Part shown: positions 1-7,540 of the stretch, piece by piece
Layout: every line of letters starts with the position of its first letter
Position numbering within the stretch: the stretch's first letter is position 1
Assembly: GCA_022799355.1 (NCBI GenBank)
Contig: JAAWOG010000021.1
Span: forward strand, 1-49,901
Source: Lachnospiraceae bacterium
GTDB lineage: Bacteria; Bacillota; Clostridia; Lachnospirales; Lachnospiraceae
DNA: 49,901 nt
Reading direction: 5' to 3'
Made by a program: the position numbers and the translations under genes
Notes under the pieces: model-generated
Databases searched by the model: none
What the model was told of the DNA's origin: nothing
What the model saw: the letters and a program-made list of their open reading frames with translations, nothing else

Positions 1-1
1 G

Positions 2-145
2 TCGAAACCTATTGGTGTGAGCGAATATCATTTGTGTACAGATCTTCCGCTGGATTTGAAAAGTGCTTTACCGGATCCGGAGGAGATTAGGAGTAGGATT
101 GATATGAAAAATAAATTGTGCAGACCGTCTGCACAAATGAATTAG
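2..145 (+). CDS. PDDEXK nuclease, DUF1016/YhcG family, C-terminal fragment
   Basis: The frame from base 2 is open to a TAG at 143-145 and gives about 47 residues; the rest lies before the window. The segment KPIGVSEYHLCTDLP, then LKSALPDPEEI, resembles the conserved tail of DUF1016/YhcG proteins, where a KPIGVS-type motif is followed by a short proline-rich helix. These proteins carry a C-terminal PD-(D/E)XK nuclease-like domain and are often found near restriction or other defence genes. The last 20 or so residues are less family-like and overlap a perfect palindrome at 116-136, so the C-terminus may have been altered. The family call comes from recalled motifs, not a search. Confidence 0.6.
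   Translation, partial: SKPIGVSEYHLCTDLPLDLKSALPDPEEIRSRIDMKNKLCRPSAQMN
116..136. repeat. perfect 21-bp palindrome at the end of the nuclease gene
   Basis: TTGTGCAGAC and GTCTGCACAA flank a single C, forming a perfect 10-bp inverted repeat just before the stop codon. No T-run follows, so it is not a standard intrinsic terminator. It could be a protein-binding site or an mRNA 3' hairpin. Confidence 0.5.
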
Positions 146-474
146 AAAGAGTTTCATGATAATACCATGATAACAAAAATTCTAAAAACCTCAGATACAG
201 GGTGCATATGTGGATAACTATCTCTTACATTTTAAAAATTTTCATCATATTTTTTATGATTTCTCGTTTTGATTCATCCGGAAGGCTGAATTGTTACTAT
301 GATATTGCGGCCGTTTTCATTTTTTCTTGCATATCCGCAATATTCATGATACAATAATTCGCGGCAAAACGATAAATTTATATAGTAATTCCGGCGGGGA
401 TTGTATCTTACCGCAAGGCCTGTCGGAATGCGCGGATTCAACCGGACTTTGCAGAGAAAGGCGTGGCATTTACT
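146..474. other. intergenic region with the hom promoter and leader
   Basis: No convincing gene is present; short frames on both strands run into hom and have no ribosome site. A direct repeat of CATGATAA lies at about 158-178. The promoter at 327-355 predicts transcription from about 362 and a leader of about 110 nt. The leader contains a possible stem in which ATTCCG (about 388-393) pairs with CGGAAT (about 424-429). It matches no riboswitch I can recognise. Confidence 0.5.
327..355 (+). promoter_or_regulatory. putative sigma-A promoter of the hom operon
   Basis: TTGCAT (327-332) and TACAAT (350-355) are separated by exactly 17 bp. They lie about 120 bp before the hom start, and no competing promoter is visible. 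Confidence 0.6.
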
Positions 475-1689
475 ATGATAGAAGCGGCAATTTACGGATA
501 TGGGAACATCGGAAGCGGTGTAGCGGAAGTGATCGAAAAAAATCAGGAGCGGATCGAGAGAGCCGTAGGAGAAGGCGTGCATGTGAAATATGTACTGGAC
601 CTCAGGGAGTTTGAGGATGATCCGGTGCGGGAGGTTTTAGTGCATGATGTGGATATCATCGTGAACGATCCGGAGGTGAAGATCATCTGTGAGACTATGG
701 GCGGAAACGAGCCTGCCTACACTTTTACGAAGAAAGCGCTGATGGCGGGAAAGAGCGTCTGCACATCGAATAAGGAGCTGGTGGCAAACCACGGAGCGGA
801 GCTGATAAAGATCGCGGCGGAGCATGGATGCAATTATTTCTTTGAAGCCAGCGTGGGCGGCGGGATTCCGGTTATCCGGACGTTGAATAACGCGTTGAAA
901 CAGGAGAAGATTTTAAATATCAGCGGCATTGTAAACGGCACCACCAACTATATTCTGACAAAGATGGAGAGAGAAGGCGCCGCCTTTGAGGATGTGCTGA
1001 AAGAGGCGCAGGAACTTGGCTTTGCGGAGAGAAATCCGGAGGCGGATGTGGAAGGCTATGATGCCTGCCGCAAGATCGCTATTTTAGCATCTCTGATGAG
1101 CGGAAAGAGCGTGGATTATAAGGATATCTATACCGAAGGCATTACGAAGCTGACGGCAGAGGATTTTCTGTATGCGAAAAAGATGGGAAGGACCATAAAA
1201 CTTCTTGCCATGAGCAAGCTGACGGAGGACGGATATCTTGCGATGGTGGCGCCTGTGCTGATCGGAGAGAAGAGTCCGCTTTATCACGTGAGCGGCGTTT
1301 TCAACGGGATTTTTGTGAAGGGAAATATGCTCGGAGATTCCATGTATTATGGCAGCGGGGCAGGCAAGCTTCCCACCGCCAGCGCGGTTGTGGCGGACGT
1401 AGTGGAGGCGGGGCGTTTCCCCGGAAAGCATCTGCCGATTGACTGGAGCGAGGAAAAGGCCGCACTGGCGGATCTCTCCTTATCAAAAAGACGGTTCTTT
1501 GTGCGGTTTGACAGAAACAAAGTGCCGGAGGCAAAGGCGGCGGCTGAGTTTGGCAACGGCAGAGTGGTATTTCTGGAAGAGTGCCCGGAGGAATACGGGT
1601 ATATCACACCGGAGATGAGTGAGAAGGAATTCGCCGGGAAGTTTGAAGGTATGGACGGGGCGATCGCAAGAATCCGCATTGAGGAGTAA
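475..1689 (+). CDS. hom: homoserine dehydrogenase
   Basis: NAD(P)H-dependent reduction of aspartate semialdehyde to homoserine, the branch to threonine and methionine. The start is set at ATG 475 (MIEAAIYGYG) rather than GTG 463, because the AGAAAGG element at 455-461 almost touches the GTG and the family begins directly at the Rossmann strand. Seen: a GxGxxG loop (GYGNIGSG, residues 8-15), the catalytic-domain signature around GGIPVIRTLNNA and SGIVNGTTNYI (about 135-165), and the acid/lysine region NPEADVEGYDACRK (about 190). The last 80 residues (RRFFVRFD onward) look like an ACT regulatory domain, which suggests feedback control. It is about 404 aa, normal for the family. It is first in an operon with the ApgM-like gene 3 bp downstream and lysC. 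Confidence 0.95.
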   Translation: MIEAAIYGYGNIGSGVAEVIEKNQERIERAVGEGVHVKYVLDLREFEDDPVREVLVHDVDIIVNDPEVKIICETMGGNEPAYTFTKKALMAGKSVCTSNKELVANHGAELIKIAAEHGCNYFFEASVGGGIPVIRTLNNALKQEKILNISGIVNGTTNYILTKMEREGAAFEDVLKEAQELGFAERNPEADVEGYDACRKIAILASLMSGKSVDYKDIYTEGITKLTAEDFLYAKKMGRTIKLLAMSKLTEDGYLAMVAPVLIGEKSPLYHVSGVFNGIFVKGNMLGDSMYYGSGAGKLPTASAVVADVVEAGRFPGKHLPIDWSEEKAALADLSLSKRRFFVRFDRNKVPEAKAAAEFGNGRVVFLEECPEEYGYITPEMSEKEFAGKFEGMDGAIARIRIEE

Positions 1690-1692
1690 GAG

Positions 1693-2889
1693 ATGAAATA
1701 TATTGTAGTGTTGGGCGACGGTATGGCGGATGAACCGATTGACGGGCTGGGCGGGAAAACGCCTCTTGAGTACGCCGATACAAAGATGATGGATGAACTC
1801 AGCGCAAAGGGCGAGGTCGGTATGGTACATACCATCCCGGAGGGAATGAAGCCGGGTTCCGATACGGCGAATCTCTCGGTGCTCGGGTATGATCCGAAAC
1901 GGTATTACTCAGGACGCTCTCCTTTAGAGGCGTTGTCAATCGGGGTACCGATGAAGGATACGGATATCGCGATCCGCTGTAATATTGTAACAATTTCCGA
2001 CGATGATGTACCTTTTGAAGATAAAACCATTATCGATCACAGTGCCGATGAGATCAGCACCGAAGACTGCGCCGTACTGCTGAGGGCAGTACAGGAAGAG
2101 CTTCAGGATGAGACATATCGGTTTTATCCGGGAACAAGCTACAGACACTGCCTGATCTGGGATAAGGGGCAGGTGGTGGAACTGACGCCGCCTCATGACG
2201 TGCTGGGGCAGAAAATCGGAGAATATCTGCCGAAGGATGTTCCTCTGCGGCGGATGATGGAGAGCAGCTACCGGATTTTAAAGGACCATCCTCTGAACAT
2301 GGAGAGAAAGAAGAAGGGGCTCCATCCTGCGAACTGCTGCTGGTTCTGGGGCGCCGGAACAAAGCCGATGCTCTCCGGTTTCACGGAAAAGACCGGCAAA
2401 AAGGGACTGATGATCTCGGCGGTGGATCTGCTCAAAGGAATCGCCGTGGGAGCCGGAATGGGCGTGGCGGAGGTAGAAGGCGCGAACGGCGGCCTGCATA
2501 CCAACTATGAAGGGAAAGCCCAGGCGGCGGTGAAAGGCCTTTTGGAGCAGGGATATGATTTTGCCTATATCCATGTGGAGGCGCCGGACGAAATGGGGCA
2601 TCAGGGCAGCGTGGAAAAGAAGGTGCAGGCGATAGAATATCTGGATGAAAGGGTAATCCGTCCGGTGGTTAAGGCTATGGACGAATCGGGAGAGGATTAC
2701 AGGCTGCTTATTTTGCCGGATCATCCCACACCGATACGGGTGAGAACTCACACCGCGGATAACGTACCCTATCTTCTGTATGACAGCAGGAAGGATGCAA
2801 AGTCAGAACGCCGGTATAATGAGCGGGAAGCGGCGGAAGGTCCTTTTATGGAGAGAGGACATGAGATCATAGGGTATCTGTTTGAATAA
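1693..2889 (+). CDS. ApgM-type phosphomutase; proposed homoserine kinase
   Basis: Alkaline-phosphatase-superfamily protein of 398 aa, built like the archaeal-type cofactor-independent phosphoglycerate mutase. Seen: the N-terminal metal site LGDGMAD, the nucleophile region PGSDTANLSVLGYDP (about residues 54-68), the metal-binding HVEAPDEMGHQG and the late DHPTPIRVRTHT. The gene starts 3 bp after hom and precedes aspartokinase. A subgroup of this family (TIGR02535, as I recall it) was proposed to be the missing homoserine kinase in bacteria lacking ThrB. No GHMP-type thrB is present here, so that role fits better than glycolysis. Family membership is clear; the homoserine kinase role is inferred from context. 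Confidence 0.85.
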   Translation: MKYIVVLGDGMADEPIDGLGGKTPLEYADTKMMDELSAKGEVGMVHTIPEGMKPGSDTANLSVLGYDPKRYYSGRSPLEALSIGVPMKDTDIAIRCNIVTISDDDVPFEDKTIIDHSADEISTEDCAVLLRAVQEELQDETYRFYPGTSYRHCLIWDKGQVVELTPPHDVLGQKIGEYLPKDVPLRRMMESSYRILKDHPLNMERKKKGLHPANCCWFWGAGTKPMLSGFTEKTGKKGLMISAVDLLKGIAVGAGMGVAEVEGANGGLHTNYEGKAQAAVKGLLEQGYDFAYIHVEAPDEMGHQGSVEKKVQAIEYLDERVIRPVVKAMDESGEDYRLLILPDHPTPIRVRTHTADNVPYLLYDSRKDAKSERRYNEREAAEGPFMERGHEIIGYLFE

Positions 2890-2968
2890 AAAACAGCGGC
2901 TGAAAATCGTTTTAAGTTAAAGTGTACTGTAGATGCAGATGCGGAACTGGAATAATAGGAGTGATAAA

Positions 2969-4288
2969 GTGAAAAAAGTTGTCAAATTCGGCGGGAGTTC
3001 TCTTGCCAGTGCGGAGCAGTTTGAAAAAGTGGGAAATATTGTCTGGGCGGATGAGAGCAGGCGCTATGTGGTGCCCTCCGCACCGGGAAAGCGGGATGCC
3101 AGGGACACGAAAGTGACGGATATGCTCTACGAATGTTATGCCATGGCGGAAGCGGAGAGTGACTTCGGGGAAGAATTTGCAGCCATAAAGGCGCGGTATC
3201 AGGAGATTATCGACGGTCTTCATCTGGAACTCTCCCTGGAAAAAGAATTTGAGGAGATCAGTAAGAACTTTCGTGAGAAGGCGGGCAGAGATTATGCGGC
3301 TTCCCGGGGAGAATATCTGAACGGGATCATTATGGCAAATTATCTGAATTTTGAGTTCATTGATGCCGTCGAGGTGATCCGGTTTGACGAAAATGATGAG
3401 TTTGATGCGGAAGTGACAAACACAATTCTGGAAAAGAGGCTGCGAAAGACGGAGTATGCGGTGATTCCGGGCTTTTACGGCGCGAAGAAGGACGGGACGG
3501 TAAAGACCTTTTCCCGGGGCGGTTCCGATGTGACAGGCTCTATTGTGGCAAGGGCAGTGCAGGCGGACGCGTATGAGAACTGGACCGATGTCTCGGGTTT
3601 TTTAATTGCTGATCCCCGTATCATTTATAAGCCTGAGCGGATCGATATGATCACCTACAGGGAACTGCGGGAACTTTCCTACATGGGAGCTTCGGTGCTC
3701 CATGAGGACGCGATCTTCCCGGTAAGGAAAGAGGGGATTCCGATCAATATCCGCAATACCAATATGCCGGAGGACGAGGGCACCTGGATTGTGGGCAGTA
3801 CCTGTCAGAAATCCAAATATACGATCACCGGGATTGCCGGCAAGAAGGGTTTTTGCTCGGTTATGCTGGATAAGGATATGATGAACTCGGAGGTTGGGTT
3901 TGGGAGGAAAGTGCTGCAGGCATTTGAGGACAACCACATTTCCTTTGAGCATATGCCTTCCGGTATTGATACGATGACGATCCTGGTGCATCAGGATGAT
4001 TTTGTACACAAAGAACAGTCCGTGGTCTCCGCGATCCACAGGCTGGCGAATCCGGACCATATTGAGATCGAGGCTGATCTGGCGCTGATCGCGGTGGTGG
4101 GGAGGAGCATGAAATCTTCGAGGGGAACGGCCGGCAGGATTTTCTCCGCACTGGCGCATGCCAACGTCAACGTGAAGATGATCGATCAGGGTTCCTCTGA
4201 GCTGAATATTATTATCGGCGTGAAAAATGAGGATTTTGAGGTGGCAATCAAGGCAATCTATGACATTTTTGTGCTGGCAAGAATATAG
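2969..4288 (+). CDS. lysC: aspartate kinase
   Basis: Phosphorylates aspartate, the first step to lysine, threonine and methionine. The start is GTG 2969 (MKKVVKFGGSSL), 7 bp after GGAG; the frame extends further upstream but without a ribosome site. Seen: the kinase N-terminus KFGGSSLASAEQF, the nucleotide-binding SRGGSDVTGS (about residues 177-186), and two ACT modules in the last 140 residues (YTITGIAGKKGFCSVML and ADLALIAVVGRSM regions). It is 439 aa, typical of a monofunctional single-chain aspartokinase. It closes the hom operon and ends at a strong bidirectional terminator. The ACT pair implies allosteric control by lysine and/or threonine; which one cannot be read from sequence. Confidence 0.95.
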   Translation: MKKVVKFGGSSLASAEQFEKVGNIVWADESRRYVVPSAPGKRDARDTKVTDMLYECYAMAEAESDFGEEFAAIKARYQEIIDGLHLELSLEKEFEEISKNFREKAGRDYAASRGEYLNGIIMANYLNFEFIDAVEVIRFDENDEFDAEVTNTILEKRLRKTEYAVIPGFYGAKKDGTVKTFSRGGSDVTGSIVARAVQADAYENWTDVSGFLIADPRIIYKPERIDMITYRELRELSYMGASVLHEDAIFPVRKEGIPINIRNTNMPEDEGTWIVGSTCQKSKYTITGIAGKKGFCSVMLDKDMMNSEVGFGRKVLQAFEDNHISFEHMPSGIDTMTILVHQDDFVHKEQSVVSAIHRLANPDHIEIEADLALIAVVGRSMKSSRGTAGRIFSALAHANVNVKMIDQGSSELNIIIGVKNEDFEVAIKAIYDIFVLARI

Positions 4289-4304
4289 CCTGAAATGAAA
4301 ATAA

Positions 4305-4354
4305 ATCACCCCGGGTATACCATGAATGATATGCCCGGGGCGATTCATTTTTTG
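4305..4354. terminator. bidirectional intrinsic terminator
   Basis: CCCCGGG (4309-4315) pairs with CCCGGGG (4334-4340), extended by ATC/GAT and flanked by ATTTATTTT-type tracts on the left and CATTTTTTGG on the right. It can serve both lysC and the convergent membrane-protein gene. Confidence 0.85.
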
Positions 4355-4358
4355 GAGT

Positions 4359-6074
4359 TCACTTTTTGATATAATATCTGAAATAAGTTCCGTCTATGAT
4401 CTGTGATGCGCCGTATTCATGTTCCACCCACTGTATGATCCATGTCTCATTGTCCCAGTGAATCTCTCCGTACCAGCAGGGGATGACCATGATATCGGGA
4501 TATTTTTCGGGGTACAATTCCCAGTATTTCAGCAGGGTATCGTCATATCTTGGATCGGATATGGTGGTATAGGAGGCGATTTCGATATCGTCCCGGAACA
4601 AATAGCCGGTGGCATCGTTTTCCAGCAAAAATACCTTATCTCCTGGTTCCATAAATTCCTGCATTTCCGCATGGAGGCTTTCGTGCATCACGCACTGCAT
4701 GTATTCGGCAAGGATGCCTTTTGCCGGTCCTTCGGAGATAATCCCCCTTACCCGGGTGACATTCTGAGGCAGGTCCTGATCGCCCCGATATTCCCAGCCT
4801 TTGGTAAAAACTGCGGCAAAGCAGCTGATAAGCAGAAAAACCATGCCGTATTTTTGATATACGTCCGGAGCATGGCGCTTTGTATACAGAAGAGCGGCGG
4901 CGGTCCCCATAACGATACCGGGAAGAAGATAGCGGACGGAGGTAAAGACGGTCAGGTCCGTCAGCAGCAGGACTGCGATAAAGGTAAGCACGCTGCTGAA
5001 CATCCAGAGTTTTATGATATTGGTTTTTTCTGCCGTTTTGTTTTCGGCAATATTGTTTCCGAAGATATAGAAAAATACAAACAGAGTAAAATAAGCGGTA
5101 TGAATATAGAAGTAATCATTGTTTTTCGGAGTGAGCAGCCATATGATAAGAGGAAAGACAGTCACGATGATCAGGGTATAAAACATAAACAGGGCAAAAT
5201 TCTCCCGCCTGTTTTCCGTGATCTGCCTGCGGAATTTCATATAAAGCCATGCGGCCGCACCGCAGAGTGCGCTGATCAGAAGTGCCTGTCCGCACTGGAT
5301 AAAATATTCTCCGAACTTCTGTAAAAGTGTGATTTCGGTATGCCCGCTGTTTCCAAGCATCATGTAATGCAGGTTGTCGGAAAGCTCCGTGAGCGTCATA
5401 TAACCGAGCAGGCGCGCAAGATAGAGTGCGCCGCTTATCAGGCAGGTTCCGGTAAACAGGAGGGCGCTCTTTTTTCCGTACCCGTTTTGTTTCCACAAAT
5501 ACCATAAAAAGAAGGGAAACAAAATGGCGGCGGAGGGATAGGAGAGTACCATACCGCACATCCAGAGCCCGCAGCGCAGGGCTGTGGCCGGTTTTTTGGT
5601 CTGTTCCAGATGAAACAGATCCAAAAGGAGCAGCGTCAGAAACCATATGAGCAGATTGGAAAACTCCGGCGTCACATAACCCTTCGGCAGAAGATTAAAA
5701 TAAAGAAGGGCAAGATAAAAACTGTGTTCCCGGGAGAGAAAACGGCTCATTACGCGAAAGACACCGAAGGAGAGGCCGCCGTGGATCAGAGTGCCCCAGA
5801 TGCGGAGCCAAATCGCCACGCCCGCAGTGGTGTGAAAGAGCGATCTGTAGATCAGGATCAGAAATTCGGACACAAAAGCCGAAGTCTGATGAGGATCCCA
5901 GATATGGGTGATCATCTTATCGCCGTTGAGCATCCGGCAGGAGAGGGTTATGGCATAGCCTTCATCCATCTGGTAGCCGATAAAGATGCATTTGAGAGCG
6001 GCGAGGGCGCTGCCGATCAGCAGCAGTATGCACAGCAGGTTCCGTGTATTTTTTTTGGAAGTTTTCTGATTCAT
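4359..6074 (-). CDS. multi-pass membrane protein, GT-C glycosyltransferase-like
   Basis: A 571-aa protein starting MNQKTSKKNTRN with about a dozen hydrophobic segments, then a soluble C-terminal domain of about 150 residues. The first extracytoplasmic loop carries an acidic DEGYAI motif followed by WDPHQTSAF. An Asp-Glu pair in that loop is the hallmark of lipid-phosphate-sugar-dependent GT-C enzymes (GT39/ArnT-like), so transfer of a sugar or similar group from a polyprenyl carrier on the outer face is plausible. No known family is matched with certainty and there is no neighbouring polysaccharide locus. It is a single gene with its own promoter about 140 bp upstream and a GC-rich structured leader. 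An uncharacterised transporter or O-antigen ligase-like protein remains possible. Confidence 0.6.
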   Translation of the reverse strand: MNQKTSKKNTRNLLCILLLIGSALAALKCIFIGYQMDEGYAITLSCRMLNGDKMITHIWDPHQTSAFVSEFLILIYRSLFHTTAGVAIWLRIWGTLIHGGLSFGVFRVMSRFLSREHSFYLALLYFNLLPKGYVTPEFSNLLIWFLTLLLLDLFHLEQTKKPATALRCGLWMCGMVLSYPSAAILFPFFLWYLWKQNGYGKKSALLFTGTCLISGALYLARLLGYMTLTELSDNLHYMMLGNSGHTEITLLQKFGEYFIQCGQALLISALCGAAAWLYMKFRRQITENRRENFALFMFYTLIIVTVFPLIIWLLTPKNNDYFYIHTAYFTLFVFFYIFGNNIAENKTAEKTNIIKLWMFSSVLTFIAVLLLTDLTVFTSVRYLLPGIVMGTAAALLYTKRHAPDVYQKYGMVFLLISCFAAVFTKGWEYRGDQDLPQNVTRVRGIISEGPAKGILAEYMQCVMHESLHAEMQEFMEPGDKVFLLENDATGYLFRDDIEIASYTTISDPRYDDTLLKYWELYPEKYPDIMVIPCWYGEIHWDNETWIIQWVEHEYGASQIIDGTYFRYYIKK

Positions 6075-6075
6075 G

Positions 6076-6205
6076 ATTTATCATTCCCTATTGTCTTTTT
6101 TATTCCCGCGGGCAGCAAGCCAGGCAGCCGTGCCTGTACGGATATTTGGCGACTGCCGCGGGGTGAAATCCCCCGTAGCCTGCCGCAGGGTATTTCAGTG
6201 CTTTT
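6076..6205 (-). other. GC-rich structured leader of the GT-C-like gene
   Basis: Read on the minus strand, the stretch between promoter and start codon contains GGGGGATTTCACCCC, CCTGCGGCAGG and two GC-rich arms near GGCACGG and CTGCCCGCGGG. This gives several possible nested hairpins. It matches no riboswitch class I know. It may be a leader RNA or a dispersed palindromic intergenic repeat. Confidence 0.4.
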
Positions 6206-6211
6206 CTGCCA

Positions 6212-6240
6212 ATCATAGCATAAATCAGATGGAAATACAA
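6212..6240 (-). promoter_or_regulatory. putative sigma-A promoter of the GT-C-like gene
   Basis: On the minus strand TTGTAT (6240-6235) and TATGAT (6217-6212) are spaced by 17 bp. Confidence 0.6.
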
Positions 6241-6330
6241 CTTTAGTAGTATGGTATTTCTTCCTGATCTGTGCTAATAATGAAGCAGGATGCATCCGGA
6301 AAAAATAAAATAAAAAAGGAGAGATTGTTT

Positions 6331-6813
6331 ATGTACTTATTATCGGTGTTAGCGGTGGTTTTATGTTTTTTGCTGGTTGATATTTTTCAGCATTCGGTGA
6401 GATTCTTTGAGTTCTTTGATATGGGAAGCCTGCTCTTTTTGATAGTGCTGATTATTCCTCTGATGCTTTCGGCGGGGCTTTTAAAGGATTTGAACAATGC
6501 TTTTGGGTTTATCTTCGGAAAGAAGAAGGCGGCTACGCTGCTTATGCTGAAAAGGGCAAAGCTTGCGGTGGATACGACGATGAGGGCGGCTGTCTGGGGC
6601 AGTGTATTTGTGATGGTGCTGCAGCTTATCGTGCTGCTTCATAGTATGTCGGATCTGACCTATCTGGGCCCTGTGATATCGCAGTCGTTCCTGACATTGC
6701 TGTACGCGATGGTGATCTGCCTGCTTATGGTGCCCATCAGGGCGAAGCTGGAACAGAGGATTCTGGAATATATGCCCTCCTGTGAGGAAAAAGAGGAGGA
6801 GGAGATGGTGTGA
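6331..6813 (+). CDS. small four-TM membrane protein paired with a LuxR regulator
   Basis: A 160-aa protein starting at ATG 6331 behind AAAAAAGGAGAG; the frame extends to 6271 without a ribosome site. Hydrophobic segments lie at about residues 1-17, 29-48, 88-108 and 118-137, with a basic cytoplasmic loop (GKKKAATLLMLKRAK) between the second and third. Topology and loop resemble small proteins annotated as MotA/TolQ/ExbB-like in Clostridia, but no conserved MotA catalytic proline-threonine pattern is evident, so I do not claim proton-channel function. The stop overlaps the next gene by 4 bases, so the two are translationally coupled. Parts of the sequence resemble the membrane domain of that LuxR protein, which suggests a sensor or partner subunit. 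Confidence 0.7.
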   Translation: MYLLSVLAVVLCFLLVDIFQHSVRFFEFFDMGSLLFLIVLIIPLMLSAGLLKDLNNAFGFIFGKKKAATLLMLKRAKLAVDTTMRAAVWGSVFVMVLQLIVLLHSMSDLTYLGPVISQSFLTLLYAMVICLLMVPIRAKLEQRILEYMPSCEEKEEEEMV

Positions 6814-7481
6814 TCAAGTCCGGAAACCGGGATAAAAAATATGACGGGAAGAGAGCGGAGCTGATAAAGATATTGAAAAGAGGCGGAGCGGTCATCGGGT
6901 ATCTGCTTCTATTGTCAATCTTCTTCGGGTTTCAGATAACAAAATTGTTTGACGGTAAACAGTTTTTGCTTTTGCTGCTGGGGACGGGGATCTTAATGAT
7001 CCCATCCCTGGGGCAGGGGGCGCAGGAAGGAGGGGAGCGGATACGGCGGCATATTTCGTCCTGCGCGCTCTGGGCAAGCTTTCTGGAAAGTTTTCTGCTG
7101 TGCCTTATGGCAATGGAACATATGGGCAGGGCGGAGGAGATCATGCCGGAAATAGCGCTTTGCTTAAGGCCCATCCTGTATGGCGTCTGTATTTTCAGCA
7201 TTTTTGAGGAAGAGAAGGCGGAAGGAAGAGAGAAGGAGAGGAAGGCGGAGGGCAGTTTCAGGGAGATTACGGCATCGGAGAGTTATGCGATCTTTCAAAG
7301 CCTGGGGCTGACCGGAAGGGAGTGTGAGATAGCGGTTCTGGTCTGTCAGGGCATGAGCAACGGGGAGATAGCGGAGAATCTGTGTATTTCAGAGGCTACG
7401 GTGAAGAAACACCTCTCTAATATGTTCGGGAAGCTGGGATGTGAGAGAAGGGAGCAGGTCAGACTCAAGTTGTTTCAATAA
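6810..7481 (+). CDS. membrane-anchored LuxR-type transcriptional regulator
   Basis: A 223-aa protein starting at GTG 6810, overlapping the previous stop (GTGA) and preceded by a purine-rich GAGGAGGAGGAG. Residues about 28-130 contain about four hydrophobic segments. The C-terminal 65 residues form a GerE/LuxR helix-turn-helix (LTGRECEIAVLVCQGMSNG, then EIAENLCISEATVKKHLSNM). There is no receiver domain. A DNA-binding domain tethered directly to a membrane domain suggests a one-component regulator that senses a membrane signal, probably with the protein encoded just before it. Its targets are unknown; autoregulation or control of neighbours is possible. No terminator is visible before the next promoter. 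Confidence 0.85.
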   Translation: MIKSGNRDKKYDGKRAELIKILKRGGAVIGYLLLLSIFFGFQITKLFDGKQFLLLLLGTGILMIPSLGQGAQEGGERIRRHISSCALWASFLESFLLCLMAMEHMGRAEEIMPEIALCLRPILYGVCIFSIFEEEKAEGREKERKAEGSFREITASESYAIFQSLGLTGRECEIAVLVCQGMSNGEIAENLCISEATVKKHLSNMFGKLGCERREQVRLKLFQ

Positions 7482-7511
7482 AATATTTTTGGATGTTGGG
7501 GAAGAAAGTTG

Positions 7512-7540
7512 TTGACATAATCGAACATTTGTTCTAATAT
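7512..7540 (+). promoter_or_regulatory. sigma-A promoter containing a LexA (SOS) box
   Basis: TTGACA (7512-7517) and TAATAT (7535-7540) have 17-bp spacing. The spacer contains CGAACATTTGTTCT (7522-7535), a near-exact match to the Bacillus/Clostridium LexA consensus CGAAC-N4-GTTCG. A bound repressor would block this promoter, so the two downstream genes should be induced by DNA damage. Confidence 0.85.

Noticed and set aside
362-474. T-box or lysine riboswitch before hom
   Set aside because: No T-box motif (TGG-type sequence paired with an antiterminator) and none of the conserved lysine-switch boxes are seen; no terminator hairpin with T-run precedes the gene.
274-582. minus-strand frame of 102 aa in the region before hom
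   Set aside because: Starts inside hom, has no ribosome site and no recognisable motif; the plus-strand promoter at 327-355 lies within it.
3602-4348. 248-residue frame antisense to lysC
   Set aside because: Shadow of the lysC codon pattern; rich in His and Arg, crosses the terminator hairpin and has no ribosome site.
6076-6205. known riboswitch (cobalamin, c-di-GMP, TPP) in the leader
   Set aside because: GGGGTGAAATCCCC on the plus strand looks superficially cobalamin-like, but the other conserved boxes are missing and the downstream genes do not fit.
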